A DNA stretch of 64,000 nucleotides from Chrysomallon squamiferum (taxonomy: Eukaryota > Mollusca > Gastropoda > Neomphalida > Peltospiridae). Positions 41,196 through 63,975 of this stretch are shown here, piece after piece. The translations under genes and the position numbers were made by a program. The stretch is taken from contig CM022671.1 in NCBI GenBank assembly GCA_012295275.1, forward strand, positions 31,678,250 through 31,742,249, given 5' to 3'. The notes beneath the pieces were generated by a model. It searched no databases, was not told the origin of the DNA, and worked only from the letters and a program-made list of their open reading frames with translations. Numbering within the stretch: the first letter of the stretch is position 1; the number at the start of each line of letters is the position of its first letter.

Positions 41196-42634
41196 ATACA
41201 TACAACGGGATAATTAATTTTTCACTATTATTCCTATCTAAACATACGAATTAAATCTAAACAAACGGCATAACAAATAAATAAAATAAAATAAAATAAA
41301 ATATTTGAACGAGTCCTTTGTACGGCCTATCTCCGTGTGTGAGAGTTACTTGTCCATCCAGCTACAAATTAATTTAAATGTTTTAATTAATAATAATAAT
41401 TACAAAAATAATTATATAAATCCGTTATTATGTCTCCATCTTGCTGGAAATTAATTTAAATAAACTAATTAATAATAATTACAAAAATACTTATATAACA
41501 CTATTATTATGGACATGAATACTGTCAACTGGTATTACCAGTCATATAGAATTATACAGCAGCACTATGACTAGATGAGAAATACTATTCCAAAGCATAT
41601 CGGATAATATTACCAATTCGTGCAGAATATTATTACTTTTGCACGAAAAATAATATAATATTCCGCAGCTAAAAATATAGTACTTTCGAAGTTAAAACTG
41701 CAGTATAGGTAATACGGCAAAATAGTAGTATTAACATTTTCCTAAAGAATACAATTATCAGTATGCATTTAATAATATTATTAATACAAAAACACTATAA
41801 TCAAAACACTTCAGCGTAAATATATTTCACTTTGATTCGGTAAATTGTCTTTAAGAAGGCTACTTCCTCTTTGGCACTGTCGATGTTATATCAGTGTAAG
41901 ATATCACTGTGATATACTATCTGTGTAAAATTATTAAGTGAATAGTAGTAGTATAATAGAAGTAATAGTAGTAGTAGTAGTAATAATAACAGTAGGAATA
42001 GCAGTATCAGCAACAGTAGTAATAGTAGCTGTAGCAGTAATAATAGCAGAAATTGTTGCAATAATGACAATGGTAAAATTAGTAGTTGTTGTGATGGTGG
42101 TGGTGATGGTAATCGTAACGCTAACTGTAATGATTTTTTAGCAACAATAATAATAAATATGGAATTAAGAAAGAGTATACTATGGTTTCCATGAAGTGCA
42201 TATATACTTATATTTACGTATGTTTGTGTGTGTGACTGTGTTACAGAATTACGAAACAATCCACGGCAATAGTTAATATCCAGAACAGCCATTTCACACA
42301 TTTCACTTTTCTGTACGTGTTTCTGTGTTTTTTCTTTCAGGTTTTTTTTTTGTTTGGTTTTTTTAGGGTTTTTTCAAATCTAATATGGAAGTATTTATAG
42401 TTCAGTTTGGTTAACGATATCACTAATCATTCTTCTTAAATTATTTCAAAGTCACTAAACTTAATTTTTTTTTGGTCACTTAATCGCTAAAAAATAATAT
42501 GCAGCGGAAATCCCACAGACGTCTTTACAGTGGACAAACGATAGATCCACTGAAAAAGGAATAAACAGATAGACGGACGGAGATATGCAGAGAGAAAGAC
42601 AATGCACAGAGAAAGAGAAAGACGGGGAGTTAAT

Positions 42635-42638
<4 letters not shown>

Positions 42639-42719
<81 letters not shown>
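42639..42719. repeat. (GA)n microsatellite
   Basis: A GA run of about 81 bases upstream of the vWA gene. Confidence 0.98.
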
Positions 42720-42720
<1 letters not shown>

Positions 42721-42964
42721 AGCAACAGACAAATCTTACATTAATATTTAATCATCAAATTATTCACTTTCCTGCATTATTTCCCATAAGTTTGTTTACG
42801 TCATGTTATTGTAGAAACAGGATAACGTTAACACGAAGGGAAAAGATAACGAAATCACTTGTTGTGTTCATCCGATAAAACTGAAGTGTTCACAGTTAGT
42901 TCCTTAATTCACAAGAGATTAAACAGTGTTACGGTTAGCATCACGACCACAGCAGATTATCATC

Positions 42965-43150
42965 ATGCAAGAAACAACACACTTCTCAATAATACTAACG
43001 CTGTTTCTTATGTTGCCAGCCGGTCAAATGAAAGAACGTGAGTATATAATGTTTTGTTTTTATTATTTATTTATTTATTTATTTATTTATTATTCTTAGT
43101 CATCTTCTTCTTCGTCTTCTTCTTATTATTATCATCAACATTGCTAAGTC

Positions 43151-43181
<31 letters not shown>

Positions 43182-45167
43182 TTCAGAATGTAGGCTGGAC
43201 GAAATGAAAAACGATATAATCTTTTTACTCGATTCGTCTGGAAGTGTTGGGAACAGAAACTTCAGAATGGCCAAGTATTTCATCTACCGATTTATTGAAC
43301 GTCTTAACATAGGATTAAACGAGACACACGTAGCTTTAATCCGATTTTCTTCAAGCCCCAAAAGTTTCGCCCGTCTTAATTCGTTTTACTCCAAAGAAGA
43401 TCTCTTGGACGCTGTACGGAAGATCCCATACAACCGTGGAAGCACCAACACTGCAGAAGCTCTTGAATACTGTCGAAAAAACCTCATGAAAATCAATCGC
43501 GGGGACAGGAAAGACGTGAAAAACATCATCATCATAATCACAGACGGGTCGTCCACATCGCGGCCGTCGAAAATGACGAATGAAATTAGTTCTATGAAGG
43601 AGAAGGGAGTCGTGATCACTGCTGTTGGTGTAGGCTCCATGGTGAATAAGACAGAGTTAGATACGATGGCGTCCGAAGAGCGACTTTCGTTTTTGGTGGA
43701 AGACTACAAATCTCTGTTTGATATACAGACTTCATTGTTTGGTATTTCGTGTGACACGGAAGGTAAGTAATATTATGAACATTCATGGGGTATTCTTTAT
43801 TAGAAATAACGACGAATATATTAATGTTTTAGATTTTGTGAGCCCTAAATCATATTAAGTTTGGAGGCCCCTTAAACATTTACTGAATTTTATGATATGG
43901 TCGATTTATATTTATTTGTTTGTTTGTTTGGTTAATTAATTAATTAGTTAAGTTATTTATTTATTTATCTGCAGCCTTTATCTGTTATTCTTTTAATTCG
44001 TTATGTTCGTCTATTCCAGAAGATCAACAATTAACTGGAGTAACATCTGTTCAGACAAAGGAAGAAGATATTCCTCATCAGCCAAGCTTAACGGGAACCA
44101 CCGCAAGAAAAGTAAAACCCACGACACAGACAGACTCAAAACAAGATCTAAAACGTACAGCTGATGTGACGACTGCATTGTACTCGTCGTCAAAAAGCCC
44201 TCCACTGACAATATCAACTTTAATTCCTGAAGACAGTGACTCTAAAACGAAAGGACAACAATACAAAACCACCATGACGGCCGTCACAGAACAAAATGAG
44301 AACAGCAATGCGTCGAAAGAAACTGAACCGAGCTCTGAAGAAAGTGTTAAATTGACTGAGGTTTCAACAGAAGTATCAGCTGTGACTAGCGGAACATCAA
44401 ACGTAACCTCTAAAACAATAACAGTTACTACCGAAACACCAGTTATACCTTCTAGAACTCTAATCAAAAGTACAAAAATGTCAGACGGGACTGCTAAGTC
44501 GACAGTTGATGTTTCTACAAATTCATCTACTTTTGCCTCAACGCCAATGGCGACTATCAAAAAATCATCTGTGACTGCTATGAAGCCCGTGGTGACTAGT
44601 ATAAAATTTTCTTTCACTGGCAAAACGTCAGTGGTGGGCAACGCAAAATTATCAAAGACAACCAAAAGGTCAATGGTGAATACTGTACATCCTGTTTTAA
44701 CTAGTGAAACACCAGCGGTGATTAGTGAAAAGTCACCCATTAGGAATAAAACGACAGTGATGTCTACTATAAAGTTATCTCATAAAAGTGAAACATCAGT
44801 TCTTGCTGGAATCTCTACAGCGAAGACAAAACTACTAACAGCAAACACTAAAACACTGACTGTAACGTCTTTCAAAAACGTAACAGAGCCGTTGACGCAA
44901 ATCGAGAACTTTGACCATACTCTTTCATTAGACGAGCATTTTGTAAATACAGACACAAACAAGGGTTTAACATCGCTGCGTGCAAAACAGAGCAAAACCG
45001 AAAACAGCAACATCGACAATGAAAACTTGGAAAAATTGTTCAGGATTATCTTGTGGTCAACTATTGGTTTCTTTGCGTTTGCTTGCGCATTTAGTTTAAT
45101 GCTTTTTGCAGCTAGAAAGCGTATCTTCAAATTAAAACGAAGGAAACAGGTTCTGGAAACAGTATAA
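42965..45167 (+). CDS. vWA-domain, mucin-like, single-pass membrane protein
   Basis: A 598-residue predicted cell-surface protein. Three exons: 42965-43037, 43187-43762 and 44020-45167; donors GTGAGT and GTAAGT, pyrimidine-rich acceptors, phases consistent. Exon 1 encodes a leader with a hydrophobic core (residues about 8-20, cut plausibly near PAG). Exon 2 is one von Willebrand factor A domain (about 25-215) with an intact metal site: DSSGS (DxSxS), the Thr in RGSTNTAEAL, and the Asp in IIIITDGSS. Exon 3 gives a Ser/Thr/Lys-rich stretch of about 330 residues with many TSE/TSV/TTE repeats, likely O-glycosylated, then a membrane helix (about 559-581), a basic RKR stop-transfer and a 20-residue tail ending LETV. 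vWA domains bind collagen or other matrix ligands; the partner here is unknown. No named orthologue recognised. Confidence 0.9.
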
Positions 45168-45766
45168 CAGTGGAAGAGTATTAAAATATTATCATTTGAA
45201 ATATCTGACATTTAACGAACCTTTGCTCGTATTAATCTTGTGCATGTGGACGTTTGTGTCTCTTTTTAGGAAGATGCTACAGTGATAAATGAATATGACA
45301 GCAAAAATTTATAAATATTTAAACGTTTGTATACATTAGCACTACTGGAATGTACGTATTTAGGATTGAAGGTTAATTAGATTATGTTTTTATATAGAAT
45401 GAGTATTTTTTAACTGTCGAAGATTTTTGTAACAGTATCCAGAACGTGTGCGTGCGTGCGTGCGTGTGTTTGTGTGTTTGTGTGTGTGTTCATAAATAAT
45501 ATGGCATGGCCTTTTGTTCTTTTTTCACGTAAAATACTTCGTTGAGTAATAAATAATTTGCTGATATTAGATATTATTTTCTTGTGTTTTTTTTTTTAAT
45601 TTATTAGTAAAAAGAAGAAAATAAATAAATGTATGAGCAACAATAGTAATAGCAACAGCTACAACAACAACAACAATAAAAATAATAATAATGATGATGA
45701 TGAAAAAAGATCTATAATTAATGCATGACCATACTATTGTTTGCCGATAGATTTATTTTCTTAATA

Positions 45767-46243
45767 CAGGTACCGAACCATTTATCCGGCATCAGGAAAT
45801 CCAGAAAACCCAGAAAACCGGCAATTATTATTAAGTGACTACTTTCAAATTAGTCACGCTGTAAGTCGCTACTCGCTGCATTAGTCGTTTCCGTGACGTA
45901 CACGTTGTGATACTGTTGCTGTGTAGCGGTAATTCTGTCACAGAAGTCATTATACCTGTCAAATTAAATTATGTTTTTTATTTTTATTTATTTAATTTTC
46001 ATTTGATATTGTAAGAAATTTAAGTATTTTAAGAAGTGTGTTAATTTGTACAGATATCATTTAAATAAAATTATGTTCCTTCTTTTCTTCGTTTAATTTT
46101 CATCCTATTTATCGTAGATCATATTCTCTATAGGTAATTTAAGATTTTTAATGGATTAAAAAAAGAAGTTTGTATTTAGTATGTATCTAGAAATCCGGAG
46201 CACCTCTAGTCCCAAGCTTGCCGGATAAATAGTTCGGAACCTG
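45767..46243. mobile_element. TA-flanked MITE, Tc1/mariner/pogo-like
   Basis: A 477-bp element. The left end reads CAGGTACCGAACCATTTATC and the reverse complement of the right end reads CAGGTTCCGAACTATTTATC; both continue CGGCA, giving 23 matches in 25. Each end abuts TA (45765-45766 and 46244-46245), the expected Tc1/mariner-superfamily target duplication. No transposase frame is present, so it is non-autonomous. Confidence 0.88.
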
Positions 46244-46359
46244 TACTGAAATTAGGTTTCATATTTAAAACTAATATCCTCTATAATGGTGTCGCTAAAA
46301 TTTTTAAATCTCCTGTGAGGCTTTGAACAGTCACAGAATAATATTTAAAAAGATATAAG

Positions 46360-46699
46360 CAGTGGTGGGATTCAAACAATTTAACAGCAATTTATCTCAT
46401 TAATAGTCTGTCAGGTTGGCCCTACACATGCCTAAACTTAAGGCTGGCCTTTAGTCTCCCACATGCCACACTTTACTTAGTGCAATTATTAAACTAATTA
46501 TTTATGCAAATTTTAAAGAATGTCTAAAACAATGGTTAAAACACCATTTTATTAATATTGTGGAGATAGTTACTGAGTGAAGAGTGACTTAAGTGAATCA
46601 CTGAAAGCTGGCATTGTCAACATCCGGTTAGCCGAGCTCATGAAATTCCAAGAACAGGGTTCGTTCAAACCGGTGCAAACTGACTGAATCCCGCCACTG
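46360..46699. mobile_element. hAT-like MITE with 8-bp target duplication
   Basis: A 340-bp element. The left end CAGTGGTGGGATTCAAACAA and the reverse complement of the right end CAGTGGCGGGATTCAGTCAG are imperfect inverted repeats starting with the hAT-typical CAGTGG. Flanking 8-mers are GATATAAG (46352-46359) and GATGTAAG (46700-46707), a target duplication with one change. No transposase is encoded. Confidence 0.88.
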
Positions 46700-47083
46700 G
46701 ATGTAAGCATCCAGAACAAGTGGACATTTCCCCAAATCACAACAAAGTAAATAAATAAATAAATAAAATAATACAATTAATTATTTATAATACAAACAAC
46801 GATGACTGTCTGTCCTTAGGCATGGAAACATTAATTAGTTCACTCATTCATTCATTACTTTATTTATTAATTTATTATTATTATTATTATTAGTAGTAGT
46901 AGTAGTAGTAGTAGAAGTAGTAGTACTAGTAGTAGTAGTAATAGTAATAGTAGTAGTAGTAGTGGTAGCAGCAGCAGCATTAGTAGTGGTAGTAGCAGAA
47001 CAGTAGTAGAAGAAGAAAAGGAAGAAACAAAAATTAGACTGGTGCTCTTGAATGTAAAGGATATAAACACAACATAAAACAAA

Positions 47084-57284
<10,201 letters not shown>

Positions 57285-60200
57285 GCAGGGGTTATTTATC
57301 AAAAAGGATGGTGCAGTGATAGACAGTCAGTTATAACTATAAGACATGAGAAAGAACAAATTCATCCTTGTTTTATGGTTTTGTTTCAGGTGATATTTCA
57401 GTCTAAGTGATCAGAAAGAAATAGAGAGTCCCACAATTTTTTTAGAAAACCTCCTGATACAGATTCTCTATCTTATATTTATTCATTTGTACCATTTTTT
57501 CAGCTGTGCGTGATCTAATTTTAAACTCAGAGTTCACAGGAACAAGGTTTTAAAGTCCTGCTACAGGTGGTCCAGTTTTTTCATAATTAATTCAGACTGT
57601 TTGTTTAGAATGATTATATAATGGCCAGTAATGTAAAATCAGAATGTTTGTGACAGCAACATACAGTCTTTGTTAAATATTATATAATCATTTTCTACAA
57701 ACATGTAAGTTCCCCAACCCATAAAACATCATTAGGTCACTTGAACGTAACCCACATTATATCAGGTAACCAGAACATAAACCTACATTACACTGATATC
57801 TCCTTTTTGTAACGGAAGGCCTTAGCCTTAGAACATGACTGGTATTTATAGCACCATCAAACATACTTTAGCCATATGCCAACTGGCTTCTGTAATGACC
57901 AAGAAGTGATGTTGGGAAGATTGTTCTGATGTAATTATAATTGGTTCAGGGTCCAAAGAGTTACTGTGCCTTTCTTCAAGAAATCCTCACTTTTTTATAT
58001 ATTTTTGTTATTTCTGATCATGTTAATGTTGATGGGAAAACGTTTAAATTTTTTTTTAAAGTTCTGAATTTTTAAAATTCCACAATATCTGATTATTCTC
58101 TTTGTCTTTTTTTTTTTTTTTTTTTTAAATATTTTAATTGTTTAGAAATAAGCATAAAAAATGTTAATATTGCTTAAATGTTTTTAATTTTTTTACCATT
58201 TTGACTTGAACATTTGGGAAAGTGGCTTTTTATTATTTTTTATTTTCCCAGTTAATTTACATATTTTTTATATATTATTAAAATCTCCAGATAGGTTTAA
58301 AATACTAATATGTAAATGTATCATCTAAATACTCATCATCATCCTTCATATTGCTGTTAACAGAAGTGTTGAGATTTCATTTATTCAAATAATAACTTCT
58401 TTTACCAAGCCAAAGAGGGAATGTGAATTTATATTGCCTTTTACAAATATGAGAATAACTTTTTGTTATTTATGTTGTTCTTTTTTTTCTTTGCTAAGTG
58501 CTATGTATAAATGATTTCTCTATTAATAAGAACATGGTAAAGTTATTTTATTTTTAAAATTTGTAGTTAATGTTTGTTACTATTGTTGTTATTTATTAAT
58601 TTTTTTTTCTGAAAATGATGTATTTTTAAAATTATTTATATAGTTTTTTATGTCACATTTTTTTTATTCACAAAGGTTTTTTTTTTTATTAATGTTAGTG
58701 TTTTTGAATTTTATTTCATTATTTTTAAATTAAAATACATTTTAGAATATAGTTGGTTTTAGTGCTTCAATATTTCTGAACTGTTTGTAACATGCAAATT
58801 TTACAACATATACTTTTTTCAAAAGAAATTTATAAATTTTTAGCTTCATTCATGTGTAATCATATTAAAATTTTATCTGATGTTATAAAGCTCTATAATG
58901 TAAGACAATATCTTTAAATTGCCAAATTGAATTTTATTAAAAAAAAAATTGTTGCAGTCATGTATAAACTGATATTTTAAGACATATTTCATGTTATGTG
59001 TATTAAAATATATATATATATATATATATATAGCTATATATTTTGAAGATATTCCTTTCTTATGGCATTCTTAAATTATTTTTTTCATTTTAATATCATT
59101 ATGTCTACATGTTTTTTACATCTCTCTCATAACAGGGCAGTTTATTTCAATGCTGGGAATTTTCAATAGAATATTCCAGATCTTTTATTTTTATTAAATA
59201 TATTGTCAAACTAGTTACATTTGTCTTTTCTTTATAATTTACTTTTGTTGTATGGTGAAAGAATGGAGATGTGACTGACTGCTTAATTTGGTGATTTTCC
59301 CATTCTGTATTATTATATCAATTTCCATTGTGGTAGGTAAAAATGTGCATAAGACTGACATGATTAGATATGTGTTTTATTTTTAGCATCAACAGCTGTG
59401 TTATATTATTTTACAGAACAATTTTGAAACGATTCAGAAATATTTCTCTATTAATGATATATATCTCAACACTATTTCAATTTTGATACAAAAAGAAAAT
59501 TGTTTATATTTATTCTTAAAACCTTTTCTCAAAACATGATTCATTTAAATACATCAACAACAACAACACAAAACTGGCACATTTATCAATTTTTATAAAA
59601 GGAATGGAATAGTAATTTGAAACTTCATATCTCATTTTAATCACTGTCCCAATAAAGTAAATTATAAAATATTATAAAATATTATAAAATGCTATTAAAT
59701 TTGTATAAAATAAATTTTCAAGATACTGAATTTAAAAAAAACAAAATTATTTTAATTTTCAATAATGTGAAAAAAAACAGGCTAGAAATATTTCACATAC
59801 TTTCAAGTAGGTTGTAAATGTGTTGTTTTTATTTCTTACAAATATTTGTAAACATCCATCAGAGTATTAGAAACAGTTGTCATTGCACATACATAATAAT
59901 CTAAATTATGTTGCTTAATAATTCATAATTTTGGTTGCAAATATTTTTGTAAATTCAAAAATGGCTGAATGAAATACATTACAAAATATTTATGTTTTTT
60001 TTAATAAATTGTTATTAAAATAATATATAAATATTTGTGATTTAAAAAAAAATAATCATAATAAAACAGTCAAGTTCCTAAACATAACATGCTGTCTCTA
60101 AATTATGAAATGCACATGAAAGAAAAAGCAAATTAAGGCACACCTCAAAATTAGCATTATCATCTGCCTGAATGAAAAATTAAAGCTAATAAAAACAATA

Positions 60201-61238
60201 TTATTATAAATATTATTTTAATAATGTTAGGATGAGATTTCATTTCAAAACAGATATATAAATAAACAAGATACTACAGTAATTTTTCTACGATTACATA
60301 TGTTCCATAAATCTGAATAATGTGAGAAAATGTTTCATATATTTTATTTCCATTATCATTCACAAGAGATTTGTCAAGTATTCCATCTATTTATCTATGT
60401 ATGTGTCAGGAACTATAGTAGATATTCTGAACATGTTGCATGATTAAAATAATTTGGAAGTCAAACTTTTTAACGAGTGACCATGGAAATAATCAAATAT
60501 ATTATGATAAAAGCACTTTTACATGATTTAAATTCTCAACTGTAAAAAGATATTGTAAATTAAAAAAGGTAATACACACCACCAAACTGTTGATCACAAT
60601 TTTTAGAACCTGCACCAAACTCTTCTGGTTTGCCATCTATTACAAGCTCATAAATGGAGTATATTATTTACATATAATAATATTTTTAAAAGTAAAATAT
60701 CTTACAGTCTATAAGTATATTTATCATCATAATATTTAAAATACAATAAAACTAATAATCTCTACTATTATTTATATCATGATTAACAAAAACACAAGTA
60801 GAAAAGGTTAAAAGTAAAGTAAACACTATAAATGGTTTTTTAATTAATTGTAAAAAAGATAAAGAACATGATCTGTCAGCAACTTATTAGAAGCCTGAAA
60901 AAAAAGAAAAAAGCATAGAAGTATCTTAAGTAGGATAAGCATATATCGAACAAAAAAAAAATAAAATAAATAACAATAAAATTAAACATAAAAAGCTCCC
61001 CCAAAATCTTGATTACATTATTCTATTTGTAATACAACCACAGAATGACTTTAAATACAGATGTTTGTAACAAAATGTAATTCACAAAAACGTGCACCCA
61101 GAAGAATTCATTCTGTATAGAAAATGAAGGCATAAATGCATCAAAAATCATTACATAAAAGAACAACAATATTCAACAAATGCAATTAAAAAATATGCCA
61201 CAGTCAGTTTAGCAGAACCTCCTGTACCAGCATCAGTT
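57285..61238. other. Convergent 3' UTR region between two copines
   Basis: AT-rich and without recognisable exons apart from a coding-like stretch at 60.57-60.66 kb. Presumably it holds both 3' UTRs. AATAAA on the plus strand at 59652-59657 is one possible poly-A signal for copine A among several. A (TA)n lies at 59007-59032. Confidence 0.6.
60562..60666 (-). other. Coding-like orphan segment
   Basis: On the minus strand this less AT-rich block reads YELVIDGKPEEFGAGSKNCD and continues QQFGG with a possible donor (TTTG|GTGGTG), but no start codon or good acceptor precedes it; an in-frame stop lies just upstream. I do not recognise the family. It could be an exon of an unseen gene, a decayed exon, or chance. 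Confidence 0.25.
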
Positions 61239-63707
61239 TTAGTGATAATGTTGTGGGTAAGAAGGGGGAGCTCCAGGAGGCAATGATGTTCTTGGAGGAG
61301 GGGCAAAAGGAGCATCTGTTTGAGGATAGGGAAAACCACTAGGATTTGGAATGCTTTGTGGATGTCCTGTTACTGAACCATACTGAGGAGCTGTTGGTCC
61401 ACTTTGAGCTGAACTGAGTCCTTGAGATGCTCCCCCTGGATAAGGAGGGGCTCCTGCAGGATAAGGAGGTGCTCCTGAAGGATAAGGTGCTCCTGCAGGA
61501 TAAGGAGGTGCTCCTGAAGGATAAGGAGGAGCACCCGATGGATAAGGAGGTGCACCAGGTGGATTAGATGTAGCTCCTTTTGGGTTCAAAGGTGCTCCAC
61601 TTGGGTAGGGTGAGCCTCCATGAGGATTAGAAGATGCTCCAACAGGATATGGAGTGACTCCAGAAGTATTCTGTGAGACTGCTCCTGGATAAGGAGGTGC
61701 CCCTGTTGGATATGGAACTGGTCCTTGCTGTGGTGTTTGTCCTTGGTAAGGTGGTTTGTCTTGCTGATGAACTGGACGAGCAGGAATAGTGGGAGGAACT
61801 CCCGGAAAAGGAACTGAACTCTGATATGTTCCAGATGCTGGAATATTTCCTGGAGCAGTGGGACTTGCTCCGTATCCTGTAGCTTGTGGTGCTGATGCTT
61901 GCTGATTACCAGACACTGCACTTCCAGGGTAAGAAGCATTCCACTGTTGTCCTTCAGGATAAGGAGCAGATCCTTGAGGAGCACCTCCTTGACAGGAATG
62001 ACTACCTTGTGAAGCAGCTCCTTCTCCTGCTTGTGGTGAATGAAATGATGCATTGCGACCTGTTCCTTGCTGTAATGGCTGATTTGATGCATATGGAGCT
62101 GTTCCCACTGAAGCCTCATTTGGTATAGCAACATTTTCTTTTGGAGGTTTGGGTTTTATGCCTCGCTTTTTCATATACTCTGTTACTTGTCCAGGAATTT
62201 CAGCAAGAACCTCTTTAGCAAGGTATCCTTTGCTGATGCTCAGATCTGATCCATATCTCCCACCAACAAAGTTTCTAAATGGTACAAACTGAAAGATAAA
62301 GTAAAACAAAGTGATGCAGATTTAGGTTTTTTCTCATACAAACTGCTGGTTTGTACTTTGCATTATATTATTCATTTCATAATGAAAACATTATTTAGAA
62401 TCCTAGATGTTTATAACACTGATTAGGATTACTTTCTGAAAAGCTGTCCTGTTAATTATATAGGACACTGTATCTAAATGAATTATCAACAAGTAACTAT
62501 CAGTCTATGAACAGACTTAAAATCTCAGATTGTTTTAAAATCTTGGTCTTAATTTAACTCCATCATATTTTCCCTGATTCAGATTGGAATTTTAAGTGTA
62601 TTTAAACAAAAACAATTTGAAAGCAGAACACACCAAAATAGATACCTACCTGTACAATGTCTCTTTCTGCATATCTCCCATTACTGATCAGTCTCTGGTC
62701 ATCAGCATCCAGTAAATTCATGGCTAAAAACATGAGAAAAACAAATTACGTGTTGGTGGACCATATTATTCAATGAATGATTTTTAAAACATTTCATTTA
62801 TTAGCCTGTGAAACCTTCTAAATATTAACATTTACTAGGAATTAAGAAAGGAAACCTAACAATTAGCTGAAAGAAGGTTATTTTTACCTACATCAGGGAA
62901 TCAGTGAAAAGATTAAGCTCCCATAAACCATTTTGCTTAAAGAGAAAACATGTTCACTGTACCAGAACCTAATTTATTAGTATTATTTGCTGAAATATGT
63001 ATTTTTGAATACAAACTTCTTTTATATTTCATAATGAATATTTTCACAATCAAACAGCATCAATTTTTCTTTCTTATTATATTAGTAATTGTGAAAATGT
63101 CTGAAAATAATCCCAGTATAAATTATAAATGTTTCTGAATTAATAAAAAAATGTATTTGTATTTTACATAAAATATCAATTACATCTTTAAAAAATACTT
63201 ACAGTCAAAGTCATCATTTCCAACTCCAACTATAATTATTGACATAGGTAAAGATGAAGCCTAACAGAGAAATGGGAACAATTACTGACAAAATATCAAC
63301 ATTATTATCTGAAATAAGGATTCTTCTGAAAAACTGGCTATTTATTTAAAATACAGATGTCTAATTTTGCCAATAATAAAACATATTACAGCAATATTAT
63401 TATTTATATATTATTTATTTTGGAAATGTAAGAGATTTATTATTATTATTATTAGTTTGTTTTTTTGGCTAGTTTCAATTTTTAATTATTATTATTTAAC
63501 ATTATATTATTATTATTATCATTGCTGTTGTTGTGTTAATCATCTTGTTTATATTAAAAATAAAAAAATAATCTATAAGTATAAAGAATAAAAGATTTTC
63601 TTACTTTAACAATGGCCTCAATGGTGTTTGACATGTCTGTGATGACACCATCAGTGATAATGAGAAGTACAAAGTAGTTAGACCCATCTGAAGAAGCTGC
63701 AGCAAAT
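61239..63707 (-). CDS. Second copine (copine B), 3' exons only, long PYPxGAP tail
   Basis: The four 3' exons of a copine lie at 63707-63605, 63260-63203, 62723-62650 and 62288-61239; the gene continues beyond the window. The first three have the same lengths (103, 58, 74) and phases as copine A exons 17-19 and similar protein ([48 protein letters not shown]). The last exon starts FVPFRNF like copine A but is 349 residues instead of 102. After KPKPPKE it becomes a tail of about 290 residues rich in Pro, Gly, Ala, Tyr, Ser and Gln, with about nine [14 protein letters not shown]-type units, ending PSYPQHYH. Such PYPxG tails occur in annexin A7/A11 and phospholipid scramblases, where they bind ALG-2 or drive phase separation; that role here is inference. 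Confidence 0.95.
61430..61700 (-). repeat. Coding PYPxGAP repeat in copine B tail
   Basis: Tandem 18-24 base units with GGATAAGGAGGTGCTCCTG-like plus-strand sequence encode [14 protein letters not shown]. The inner units are nearly identical, suggesting recent expansion by slippage or unequal exchange. Confidence 0.92.
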
Positions 63708-63862
63708 CTTAAATACACCAAAACATTATCATCTCTCTCTCTCTAATACTTAAAAATTAATTTTTAACAGAAATAATTCATACATTATTAACTAATGTTC
63801 CATACAATAAAATTTACTTAATAAAATGAAACACAAAAAGAAACAAAAATAAAAAAAAAAAA

Positions 63863-63913
63863 CAAAATAAAATAAAAAATAAAATAAATAAAATAAAATA
63901 AAATAAAATAAAA

Positions 63914-63948
<35 letters not shown>

Positions 63949-63975
63949 ATTATTAAAATAAAATAAAATAAGAGG
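63863..63975. repeat. (AAATA)n/(AAAT)n tract in a copine B intron
   Basis: AAATA pentamers grade into AAAT tetramers and back, upstream of the last recognised copine B exon. Confidence 0.93.

Larger units (their letters stand above)
40696..42964. other. Intergenic, simple repeats
   Basis: Trinucleotide (TAA, TAG, TTA, GTT) mixtures fill 40.72-41.12 kb and 41.94-42.14 kb. A direct repeat of about 78 bp occurs twice at 41354-41430 and 41431-41513. A short inverted repeat (TTCGTGCA/TGCACGAA) lies near 41.62-41.65 kb, and (GA)n at 42639-42719. No gene seen; the last 250 bases probably contain the vWA gene promoter and 5' UTR. Confidence 0.7.
45168..47083. other. Intergenic with two MITEs
   Basis: Between the vWA gene and copine A. 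It holds GTGC/GT repeats (45.45-45.49 kb), two short non-autonomous transposons described separately, and a TAG/GTA trinucleotide block (46.87-47.0 kb) just before the copine start. No gene seen. Confidence 0.75.
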
